From an uncultured Micrococcales bacterium (GTDB lineage: Bacteria; Actinomycetota; Actinomycetes; Actinomycetales; Microbacteriaceae), in contig CAIYTL010000243.1 in NCBI GenBank assembly GCA_903929105.1, positions 1-13,095 of the forward strand: DNA of 13,095 bases, written 5' to 3'. The stretch's first letter is position 1. Every line of letters starts with the position of its first letter. The translations under genes and the position numbers were made by a program. The notes beneath the pieces are model-generated. The model saw nothing but the letters and a program-made list of their open reading frames with translations. It had not been told where the DNA came from and ran no database searches. This document shows positions 1-5,945 of the stretch, piece by piece.

Positions 1-1
1 C

Positions 2-349
2 GTTTATATGGCTTATCAAATTGCGCGCAGCACAAGCAAGTCAGAAAGCGGTGAGCCGCGTTACATCGGTTTCGGCCGGTCAGTGGCCTTTCAGTTCATC
101 AACCCTAAAGCGTGGATCATCATGTCGGCTTTTATGGCAACTTTTGTTCACTTAGATGACCCTCTGTTTGTCACAATCACCACCTGTGCGGTGTTCCTAG
201 TTGTCACCTGGCCGGGCGGAGTGATTTGGGCTGCTGGCGGTCAGGTGCTTAGCAAATGGCTGAGCAACCCTAGCCGCAGGCGCACGTTCAACATCACTGC
301 AGCCGCGCTTCTGGTGGCGTCGATGATTCCGGTGCTAACGCTGCACTAG
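2..349 (+). CDS. LysE/RhtB-family exporter, C-terminal part
   Basis: This is the 3' end of a membrane exporter; the reading frame is open to the left edge, so the gene starts outside the window. The visible 115 residues begin VYMAYQIARS, which fits the end of a central helix in the LysE/RhtB amino-acid exporter family. They contain the family motif NPKAW after a FxxGFGRSVAFQF-like segment, followed by two hydrophobic stretches (about FATFVHL to GVIWAAGG, and FNITAAALLVASMIPVLTL) that fit the last membrane helices. The family uses the proton gradient to export amino acids or similar small molecules; the substrate cannot be told from this fragment. The stop lies 4 bases from the end of the convergent DNA glycosylase gene, with no terminator hairpin between them. 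Family assignment is fairly sure; the substrate is unknown. Confidence 0.8.
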   Translation, partial: VYMAYQIARSTSKSESGEPRYIGFGRSVAFQFINPKAWIIMSAFMATFVHLDDPLFVTITTCAVFLVVTWPGGVIWAAGGQVLSKWLSNPSRRRTFNITAAALLVASMIPVLTLH

Positions 350-353
350 CCGT

Positions 354-974
354 TTAGGCAGCTCGCCAGCAATACCAGGCAACGATGCTTCGATAGGGTC
401 GAAAGACCTCGCCAAGCGGGCCGAGTTCGGCAGCTTCAACTTTTTGCTCGAGACCATAAATGTTTTGCCAACCGCGGCGAACGCCGAGGTCACCGGTGGG
501 CCAGACATCTAGTCGATGCAGTTGGTGCATCATGAACATGTCGACCGTCCATGGGCCGATGCCCCACAGGCCATTGAGTTGCGCCGAAATGACAGCATCG
601 TCGTCAATCAGGTGAAGGCCTTCATAGTCGATGGCGCCCGAGACTGAAGCTTCGGCCAGCCCACGAATCGTCTTGGTTTTTGCGCCCGACAAACCAGCCT
701 CGCGCATGGCTTCGTCGTTAAGTTTGGCGATTGCTTCGGGTGAAACTTTGTTGCCGCACAATGCCGCTAGCCGTCCATAAATGGTGTCTGCTGCTTTGAC
801 TGAAAGTTGCTGCGAAACCACCGACTCGACCAGTGCTTCAAAGTTGCTAGTCGAGTTGGGTTTGCTCGCAAGTGTGCAAAGTTTGTGTGCCGCAATCACC
901 TCGGCGAGCTTTTGGTCGCGGGCGGCAAGATCAGCAACAATGGCTTGCATTTGACTGGTTTCTAAGTGCATCAC
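354..974 (-). CDS. DNA-3-methyladenine glycosylase II (AlkA-like, HhH-GPD family)
   Basis: The protein has 206 residues. It probably removes alkylated bases from DNA by cutting the N-glycosidic bond, the first step of base excision repair in the cytoplasm. It has the HhH-GPD signature: a helix-hairpin-helix at about residues 133-149 (NGLWGIGPWTVDMF) and the catalytic aspartate D162 in the motif GDLGVRRG, which lines up with Asp238 of E. coli AlkA. Near the C-terminus RPYRSIVAWYCW (192-203) matches the RPWRS-type motif of AlkA. It lacks the N-terminal AlkA_N domain, like many short actinobacterial forms. The start is GTG at 974 with GGGAG nine bases upstream; the ATG at 971 directly after it is equally possible. 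It is divergent from the serine hydrolase and convergent with the exporter. Family is sure; exact base specificity is not. Confidence 0.88.
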   Translation of the reverse strand: MMHLETSQMQAIVADLAARDQKLAEVIAAHKLCTLASKPNSTSNFEALVESVVSQQLSVKAADTIYGRLAALCGNKVSPEAIAKLNDEAMREAGLSGAKTKTIRGLAEASVSGAIDYEGLHLIDDDAVISAQLNGLWGIGPWTVDMFMMHQLHRLDVWPTGDLGVRRGWQNIYGLEQKVEAAELGPLGEVFRPYRSIVAWYCWRAA

Positions 975-1008
975 ACAAATCTACTCCCGAACCAGTTAGC
1001 GTTTATAC

Positions 1009-1794
1009 GTGATTCCGGTTTATTCAATCTCAAAGCCTTTCTTGGCGCAGGCTGTGCTCGAACTTGGGTTGCCGCTTGACTCTGCAATTGGCGAACACCT
1101 GCCCCAGTTGGCACCGGCTTATGCCAAGCGAACTCTCGGCACGCTGCTGAACCACACCTCAGGCTTGGCCGACTATGGGTTTCTAAAGGAATATCACGCA
1201 GCAGTCGAAGCCCGCGAACCGGCTTGGTCGCGTGCCGAACTGCTTGAACGCTGCCTCGTGTTCCCCCACACATTTGTGGGCTTTCAATATTCAAACATCG
1301 GATACCTCTTGTTGGTCATGCTCGTTGAAGAACAAACGGGGCTCGAATATTTTGAGGCGCTGCAGCAGTTGGTGTTCGGCAGGTTGAACATTGACGGGTT
1401 TGTAAAGTGGCAGGCACAGACCAATGTTGTGCCGGGTTATGACCCGCGTTGGGTTTATTCGGGCACGTTCTTGAGCGACCCGCTCAAAGTTGCTCCCGCG
1501 GTTGCCAAACTAGCTAAGCATCGACACGAAACACTTGGTATCGGTGCTGGCCAGGTCGCAGTGCCTCACGAAAACACCGGATTTGACGCACCAACATACA
1601 ACTACGGTTTTATGACCGACGCGCCTTTAAATTTCGACCGCCCGCAGTTTGTTGGGCACGGAGGGGGAGGCCCGGGGTTCGGCCTAATGGCACTAGTGAA
1701 TACTGAAACCTGGCAAGGCAAGCTTGAGTTCGCCACTGAAGGCTGGAATCAAACCGAAGCGATAACTCGGCTTCGAGCAGCATTAACCGTGTAG
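1009..1794 (+). CDS. Serine hydrolase, beta-lactamase class C / esterase type
   Basis: The protein has 261 residues and belongs to the serine beta-lactamase-like family, whose members include penicillin-binding esterases and D-aminopeptidases. The three active-site motifs are visible: SxxK as SISK (S6, K9), YxN as YSN (94-96), and HGG in VGHGGGGPGF (H217) at the KTG position. LLNHTSGL (46-53) is another family hallmark. There is no signal peptide, so it is probably cytoplasmic. The start is odd: GTG at 1009 is the only candidate after an in-frame TAG at 997-999, so the catalytic SxxK falls at residues 6-9 with almost nothing before it, whereas most relatives have a few dozen residues there. 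It may be a compact subfamily or have lost its N-terminus. Its end overlaps the end of the convergent YCII gene by 12 bases. The substrate is unknown. Confidence 0.8.
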   Translation: MIPVYSISKPFLAQAVLELGLPLDSAIGEHLPQLAPAYAKRTLGTLLNHTSGLADYGFLKEYHAAVEAREPAWSRAELLERCLVFPHTFVGFQYSNIGYLLLVMLVEEQTGLEYFEALQQLVFGRLNIDGFVKWQAQTNVVPGYDPRWVYSGTFLSDPLKVAPAVAKLAKHRHETLGIGAGQVAVPHENTGFDAPTYNYGFMTDAPLNFDRPQFVGHGGGGPGFGLMALVNTETWQGKLEFATEGWNQTEAITRLRAALTV

Positions 1795-2109
1795 CGAGCG
1801 AACTTCAACCTTGCGGTTGCAGGCCTTCGAGCCGGCCGCGGCCAAAGCCAGGGCCTCAGCCTCGTCGGCTGCATTGATTAGCCAAAAGCCACTCATGTGC
1901 TCGGGGGTCACGTTGACAGGTCCAGACGTTACGATGTTTGCTCCGGCGCGATTGTCAATCGTGGTGGCCTCGCGGGGCGAGGTAATGCCACAAGCCATAA
2001 TCATGTGCCCGTTTGCCTCAAGCCCATCGTTAAAGGCGTCAATCGCCTCGATCTCGTCGCCGGTGCCCGGGTTGCCATCAACGTCGATGACCGCAATCAA
2101 AAATCTCAT
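1783..2109 (-). CDS. YCII-related (DGPF-type) domain protein
   Basis: The protein has 108 residues and consists of one small alpha-beta domain of the YCII/DGPF family (COG3795-like). Visible marks are the first strand MRFLIAVIDV, the helix IDAFNDGLEANG, a segment TSGPVNV where relatives have DGPF, and the C-terminal GFWLINAADEAEALALA followed by VEVRSL. The start chosen is ATG at 2109. The frame is open further upstream to 2199, but that extension lies inside the nitroreductase gene and does not look like protein. The gap to the nitroreductase stop is 7 bases with no clear ribosome binding site, so translation may be coupled to that gene. DGPF-family proteins are often found beside sigma factors, but none is here. 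The biochemical role is not known. Confidence 0.8.
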   Translation of the reverse strand: MRFLIAVIDVDGNPGTGDEIEAIDAFNDGLEANGHMIMACGITSPREATTIDNRAGANIVTSGPVNVTPEHMSGFWLINAADEAEALALAAAGSKACNRKVEVRSLHG

Positions 2110-2116
2110 GAGCAAA

Positions 2117-2845
2117 TTATGCCTGTTGCATTGTGATTTCTGAAGCTGGCAGTCGATCAGCGCCAAAAGTGTTGATGAGCGCATCTGAGGCATATCCAAC
2201 GGCTATGCCATAGAGCAACTTGTAACCTTTGGGCACTTTGAACTCGCGGTGTATCGCATCGGCCCACAGCGCTGCTGCGCCTTGAGCGCAAGTGCCTAAG
2301 CCTCGAGCGTGAGCACTGAGCATCAAGTTCTCGCTAAAGAGGCCAGCGTCATTCGCTGCAAAAACACCCAAGTCTTTGTGCACAAACACAAACAGTTCAA
2401 CCGGTGCTCCAAAGAACTGATAGTTCTTCATCCATTGAGCTTCACGAGCCTGTTTGTCACCTCGCGGAACACCAATCAGGCCATAGAGTTCTTTGCCCAC
2501 TTTGCGAGCTCTAGGCTGCAGTTCAACTGGGTATGGCTTGAGCATCGAAAAATCGCTTATCGGCCAAGCCTTAGGTGTTAGCAAAAACTTGATCTTGTCA
2601 GCCAAGCTGCCAACACGAAAACCAGTCAGCACAACAGCGCGCCGCATCATGTCAGCCGAGATGCGCTCACGAACCTCGCCAGAGGCAACCGCAACCATAA
2701 AAGGTCTAGTGTTGCTCCACGACGGCGCCGTGAGGCCGTCTGTGATTAATTCTTCAATCACCGATGCGTCAATGGGCGTTGGCAAGAAGTCGCGGGTCGT
2801 GCGCCGGCTGGCCAGAAAGGCGCTGAACTCTTTAGGGTTAGTCAC
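2117..2845 (-). CDS. Nitroreductase-family FMN oxidoreductase
   Basis: The protein has 242 residues and is probably an FMN-dependent NAD(P)H oxidoreductase of the nitroreductase superfamily, acting in the cytoplasm as a dimer. Family marks are the N-terminal FMN-phosphate-binding RRTTRDF (14-20), PSWSNTRPF (41-49), the long helix with NLMLSAHARGLGTC (173-186), and GIAVGYAS (213-220) before a closing FGADRLPASEIT segment. A stretch at about residues 85-140 is longer than in minimal nitroreductases. The start is GTG at 2845; an in-frame TAG at 2855-2857 leaves no earlier choice. The upstream ribosome binding site is weak. It is the first gene of a probable two-gene unit with the YCII protein. 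The natural substrate cannot be read from sequence; names such as quinone or nitroaromatic reductase would be guesses. Confidence 0.87.
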   Translation of the reverse strand: MTNPKEFSAFLASRRTTRDFLPTPIDASVIEELITDGLTAPSWSNTRPFMVAVASGEVRERISADMMRRAVVLTGFRVGSLADKIKFLLTPKAWPISDFSMLKPYPVELQPRARKVGKELYGLIGVPRGDKQAREAQWMKNYQFFGAPVELFVFVHKDLGVFAANDAGLFSENLMLSAHARGLGTCAQGAAALWADAIHREFKVPKGYKLLYGIAVGYASDALINTFGADRLPASEITMQQA

Positions 2846-2908
2846 CCATTCAGACTAATAGCAAAAAGCCGCCCAGCCGAGTTGCTGCTAGTGGCTTAAG
2901 CTGAGCTT

Positions 2909-3268
2909 ATGGGTGCCACACTAATTTTCGACGGAGACTGCGGGTTTTGCACTTCAACCGCAAACTTAATCAAAGCCAAGTCAAGCGTGCCGATTGCGGT
3001 TCATGCCTGGCAGCTTATTGACGTCACTACTTTTGGCCTCACTCAAGAGCAAACCGCAAGCCGAGTGTATTTTGTAAGCGACGGCAATGCTTTTGGAGGC
3101 CATGCCGCACTGGCTAAAGTTTTGCTCGCCCAGCGCAACTGGTGGTTCAAAATCGTCGGCGCAATCATGCTGACCCCGCCGTTCAGCTGGGCCGCGCACC
3201 TTGGCTATTTGCTCGTCGCCAAATATCGCCACAAGTTACCGGGCGGCACTCCTGCCTGCAAGCTTTAA
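2909..3268 (+). CDS. DCC-family (DUF393) thiol-disulfide oxidoreductase-like protein
   Basis: The protein has 119 residues and belongs to the DUF393/DCC family, named for the DxxCxxC signature. Here the signature is DGDCGFC with C11 and C14 forming a thioredoxin-like dithiol centre. The rest follows the family pattern: W34 and Q35 after the second strand, a VYFVSDG strand, a helix with GGHAALAKVL, a hydrophobic stretch WWFKIVGAIMLTPPF, and the C-terminal YRHKLPGGTPACKL, which is typical of actinobacterial members. The ATG at 2909 is divergent from the nitroreductase over about 63 bases. Its stop is 10 bases from the end of the convergent sortase gene and no terminator is seen there. The family is thought to act in redox chemistry, but the partner is unknown. 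Confidence 0.85.
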   Translation: MGATLIFDGDCGFCTSTANLIKAKSSVPIAVHAWQLIDVTTFGLTQEQTASRVYFVSDGNAFGGHAALAKVLLAQRNWWFKIVGAIMLTPPFSWAAHLGYLLVAKYRHKLPGGTPACKL

Positions 3269-3278
3269 GAGATTGTTG

Positions 3279-3974
3279 CTATTTTGCAGACAGCGTTGAC
3301 GCTATAAGGTCAGCACTCACGATGAACGCCTGGGTGGTCGTTCCGAAATGATTGAATGGCCAACAGGTGGTTAGTGTCAACACGGCCGTTTTGGTCGGTA
3401 CGATGACTGTTCGAGTCGTTCGCCTCACAATGCGAAAACTTCGCACCCTATAAGTGAATGTGCCGGCACTGGTTTTGACATAGATCAAGTTATTTTTGCG
3501 CAATTCGCCAAGCCGGTTGAACACGGTTGAGCGGTGGCCTGAAAGCACGGAATTATTTTTTTCGCCAGGCAGCACGCTCTGGCGGTAATGACCGACACCG
3601 CGAGCCAACTGCGAGGCGCTGGTGCCTTCAAAAATCGCCCAACTTAACCGAAGTGTGGGCAAGGTGATTGTGCCTATTTTTGTGGCGTAGCTTGGTCTTT
3701 TGGCATATAGGGGCGTGTTGTTTGTCACGGATGCCTTCGGCGTCGCCCTTGCGCCGGCCGTAACGCCCGAGATACTAGTCGGGTTGGCCGCAGCGCTTGT
3801 GCTGGCCGCGGGGCCCTCAATTGGCGTGTCGTGCGTTGGCACCAGGGGCTGCATTGCAATCCATGAGCAGAGCGCAATTATTAGGCCAGTCACCATCGCA
3901 GATACCGCCCAGATTTGAACGGCATCGCGATGATGACTTTTTAGTGGAGCTTTGGCTCGGTGTTTTGAAGCCAC
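3279..3974 (-). CDS. Sortase (class D/E-like) lacking the usual catalytic arginine
   Basis: The protein has 231 residues and resembles membrane transpeptidases that anchor proteins to peptidoglycan. The order is a basic N-terminus, one membrane helix (about 21-41), a Pro/Ala/Thr-rich linker (about 45-95), then a sortase beta-barrel with catalytic histidine H147 in LSGHRS and cysteine C204 in LTLTTCWPF. In related sortases an arginine stands about 12 residues after the cysteine; here that place is A216 (codon GCG), and no arginine occurs anywhere after C204. Activity is therefore uncertain. The start is GTG at 3974, 10 bases after the stop of the ice-binding-like gene, with no ribosome binding site visible, so it is probably translated by coupling in one operon. 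Its likely client is that neighbour, which has an LPNTD sorting signal. The family call is strong; the class is tentative. Confidence 0.85.
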   Translation of the reverse strand: MASKHRAKAPLKSHHRDAVQIWAVSAMVTGLIIALCSWIAMQPLVPTHDTPIEGPAASTSAAANPTSISGVTAGARATPKASVTNNTPLYAKRPSYATKIGTITLPTLRLSWAIFEGTSASQLARGVGHYRQSVLPGEKNNSVLSGHRSTVFNRLGELRKNNLIYVKTSAGTFTYRVRSFRIVRRTTRTVIVPTKTAVLTLTTCWPFNHFGTTTQAFIVSADLIASTLSAK

Positions 3975-3984
3975 AGTTTTTGTT

Positions 3985-4911
3985 TTAGCTACGTTTTCTG
4001 CGGGTGATAAGAACTATAGAGCCGAGGGCTGCAAGGCCAAGCCCGATTAGCAGAGGGGTTGAGAAGTCTGGCGCATCTGTGTTGGGCAGCCCGCCGCCTT
4101 GCGTGGTTGTTGGGCTTGGCGTGCCGGTCGATGTTGCGGTTGGTGTCGGAGTGGCAGTATCCGTTGGAACCACGGTTAGACATGAATCGTTGACGATCGT
4201 GTTGGTGTCTAGAGTCACGGCACCATTTCGGGCCAAAAGCTGACCGTGAAATATTGCATTAGTGTTTGCAGTAATTGATTCGAGTGCAATCACATGACCG
4301 CTGAAATCGCTGGTTGTGCCAAACGTTGCCGAAGAGCCAACCTGCCAAAAAACGTTACAGGCTTGAGCACCGTTTGCGAGCACAACTGAGCTGCCACTGC
4401 CGGTGATTAACGTGCTGCCGGCTTGAAAAATGAAAACTGCGCTCGGGTCGCCTTGAGCGTCCAGAGTTAAAACTCCGTTGAGAGCCAGCTCGCTAGCAGA
4501 CTTATAAACTCCAGCTGTTAGATTTCGGCTGGCTAGGTCAGCCGTGATGGTGCTTGTCACTGGCACTCGCCCAGCCGCATCGTCATAGGCCAGAACAAGG
4601 TCAGCCTTGGCAGCTGTGGTCTGCGCCACTACAGCGGTGAACTTGGTGCCGGTTGTGGTTACTTGAGTGTCACCTGTGAAAGTGCCGGTCGGTGAACTAC
4701 CCAGGTCGCCGCCTGCAGTGCCTGACACCGTTGTTGGGCCAGTGTTTGTTATTCCCGAACCGGCGAGCACTGCGTAGGTCGACGTTGTGCCCATGCCCAC
4801 AGCAGGCTGAGCCGCGTGCGCACTGCTGGTTAGAGCGAGAGAAGCGATCGACACAAATGCTGCGGCAGAAATTAAAGTTGTTTTGCTTGCGAGTTTTCTT
4901 TGAAAAGCCAA
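3985..4911 (-). CDS. DUF3494 ice-binding-like protein with C-terminal sorting signal
   Basis: The protein has 308 residues and is exported and probably wall-anchored. Order: signal peptide (1-34, cleavage near AHA/A), a DUF3494 beta-solenoid domain (about 44-242), a Thr/Pro-rich stalk (248-270), the sorting motif LPNTD (275-279), a membrane helix (284-303) and the basic tail RRKRS. Domain marks are YAVLAGSGITNTGPTTVSG, the helix TTAAKADLVLAYDD, DPSAVFIFQAGSTL, NVFWQVGSSATFGT and FHGQLLARNGAVTLDTNTI. Many proteins of this family bind ice crystals; ice activity here is inferred from family only. C185 and C244 could form a disulfide. The start is TTG at 4911, the only start codon after an in-frame TAG at 4957-4959, with AGGGGG seven bases upstream. 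The fifth motif residue is Asp instead of Gly. The sortase gene follows 10 bases later. Confidence 0.9.
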   Translation of the reverse strand: MAFQRKLASKTTLISAAAFVSIASLALTSSAHAAQPAVGMGTTSTYAVLAGSGITNTGPTTVSGTAGGDLGSSPTGTFTGDTQVTTTGTKFTAVVAQTTAAKADLVLAYDDAAGRVPVTSTITADLASRNLTAGVYKSASELALNGVLTLDAQGDPSAVFIFQAGSTLITGSGSSVVLANGAQACNVFWQVGSSATFGTTSDFSGHVIALESITANTNAIFHGQLLARNGAVTLDTNTIVNDSCLTVVPTDTATPTPTATSTGTPSPTTTQGGGLPNTDAPDFSTPLLIGLGLAALGSIVLITRRKRS

Positions 4912-4983
4912 TTTGAAGCCCCCTGTCTTTTTGCTCCCACGATGGGGGCTATAGGCCTAACACTAGACCTAGACAGGGGGCTT
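4912..4983 (-). promoter_or_regulatory. Structured 5' leader that can bury the ribosome binding site of the DUF3494 gene
   Basis: Bases 4916-4928 and 4971-4983 are a perfect 13-bp inverted repeat. Read on the minus strand, AAGCCCCCTGTCT opens the leader and AGACAGGGGGCTT closes it, ending 4 bases before the TTG start. The closing arm contains the ribosome binding site AGGGGG, so folding would hide it. The enclosed 42 bases can form two smaller hairpins (4953-4970 and about 4933-4950). The inner one carries a second CCCCC that could pair with the same GGGGG. It looks like a switchable leader (RNA thermometer, riboswitch or protein-bound). Caution: the plus-strand copy ends in CTTTTT, so it could instead act as a terminator on that strand, although no plus-strand gene leads into it. 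Confidence 0.55.
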
Positions 4984-4988
4984 TTTAG

Positions 4989-5018
4989 AAAATAATTACA
5001 AACTGGTGGCATCTTCAA
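4989..5018 (-). promoter_or_regulatory. Possible sigma-70-type promoter for the DUF3494-sortase operon
   Basis: On the minus strand TTGAAG (5013-5018) stands 17-18 bases before an AT-rich TTATTTT block (4989-4995) usable as a -10 element. Transcription would then start near 4982, right at the first arm of the leader hairpin. The -10 match is only partial, so this is a suggestion. Confidence 0.3.
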
Positions 5019-5039
5019 CGAAAGCAGTGCGAACGAAAC

Positions 5040-5843
5040 TTACTTAGCCAGGGTGCCGGCAACCCACCTGATTGAAGTAACTGCCTTGTTGGCCGTGCCA
5101 TCAACTGTCAAAGTAACGGTGCTGTTGCCATACTTCTTTTTGAGATTGGCTACATAAACCCAAACGTATCCGTTGCTGTCAGAAATAACAGATGTGGCGC
5201 TAATGTGATCGCCGATGCCAGTTAGTGCAACAGTCGCACGAATCGAGGCAGCCACAGCGGCACCGTCATAGAACCTGAAACGCAAAACCGCGGCACCAGG
5301 GGCCATCACCTTTGAAGTTGCAGCTAGCGCCTTCACTGTGTTGCGCGGCAGGGCAAACGCAATGTTCGCCGGGTTGGTTTGAGCGATGTTTGGCCCTGAC
5401 AGCAATAGATATTTGAGCGAGGCTGAGGCGGTAACCCCGCTCAACACACCAGTGACGTTAGCTGAGCCGGCGCCGTCGAGCTTAAACATGCAACTGTGTG
5501 AGTTGCCACCTAGAACCTGCTGGTCGCAACCGGTTGAGCTTGCAGGGTTGGCCGAGGTCATTGCAAGACTCAGCCCAGATGTTAGGTCAAAAAAGTTCAC
5601 CTGAGCGAACTTGCCCGAGTCGGCAGCTGAGCTGCGATAAGCCAGCGTGAATGTCGTGGTCTGAGTCGACAGTGTCACGCCGTTGCCAGATGCAACCGCG
5701 CCGGTGGCCAAGATTGAAACGTGAGTGAGGCTGGGGCCAGAGATCCAGGTGTTGTCTGCTTGGGCCGGGCTTGCAACTAGCGCGCTGGTGGCTAGAGTCA
5801 GCGCGGCGGCCGCGATGGCTATTGAACGAATTTTGGTTTTCAT
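5040..5843 (-). CDS. Secreted protein of unknown function, beta-rich
   Basis: The protein has 267 residues and I do not recognise its family. A clear signal peptide (1-28 or so: MKTKIRSIAIAAAALTLATS, ending in SPAQA before DNTW) sends it out of the cell. The rest is rich in Ser, Thr, Ala and Val with alternating hydrophobic residues, suggesting immunoglobulin-like beta-sandwich folds. One cysteine pair (in TGCDQQ and HSCMF) is probably a disulfide. The last part, with NGYVWVYVANLKKKYG and STVTLTVDG, resembles bacterial Ig-like repeats. No sorting motif or membrane anchor is seen. The start is ATG at 5843; the frame continues to 5942 but that part overlaps a terminator hairpin and lies before the signal peptide. 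GAAAG stands eight bases before the ATG. It sits between the large surface protein and the DUF3494 gene, so a surface role is likely. Confidence 0.72.
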   Translation of the reverse strand: MKTKIRSIAIAAAALTLATSALVASPAQADNTWISGPSLTHVSILATGAVASGNGVTLSTQTTTFTLAYRSSAADSGKFAQVNFFDLTSGLSLAMTSANPASSTGCDQQVLGGNSHSCMFKLDGAGSANVTGVLSGVTASASLKYLLLSGPNIAQTNPANIAFALPRNTVKALAATSKVMAPGAAVLRFRFYDGAAVAASIRATVALTGIGDHISATSVISDSNGYVWVYVANLKKKYGNSTVTLTVDGTANKAVTSIRWVAGTLAK

Positions 5844-5898
5844 GAGTTGGTCTTTCGATTTGAGAAACCAAGCTCGCACGAGGCCTCTGAGAATTGAA

Positions 5899-5933
5899 AG
5901 AGGGTGGCTGAGGCATAACCTCAACCACCCTCT
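5899..5933 (-). terminator. Terminator-like hairpin after the large surface-protein gene
   Basis: Bases 5899-5913 and 5919-5933 form a 15-bp stem with a single G-U pair on the minus strand and a 5-base loop (TTATG). It starts 13 bases after the stop of the 940-residue protein gene. The following U tract is poor (TTCAATTCTC), so read-through into the next gene is plausible; the G-U pairing shows that the minus strand is the better-paired reading. Confidence 0.7.
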
Positions 5934-5945
5934 CGGTGTCAAAAA

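Noticed and set aside
971..1294. Open frame of 107 codons on the minus strand
   Set aside because: It lies opposite the serine hydrolase, which has all three catalytic motifs; the minus-frame protein is Arg/Gln-rich with no recognisable features.
2110..2199. N-terminal extension of the YCII protein
   Set aside because: It overlaps the nitroreductase coding end, and the family's first strand starts at the ATG at 2109.
2493..2858. Open frame of 121 codons on the plus strand
   Set aside because: It lies opposite the nitroreductase, whose FMN-binding motifs establish the minus strand as coding.
5844..5942. N-terminal extension of the 267-residue secreted protein
   Set aside because: It precedes a normal signal peptide and includes the terminator hairpin at 5899-5933.
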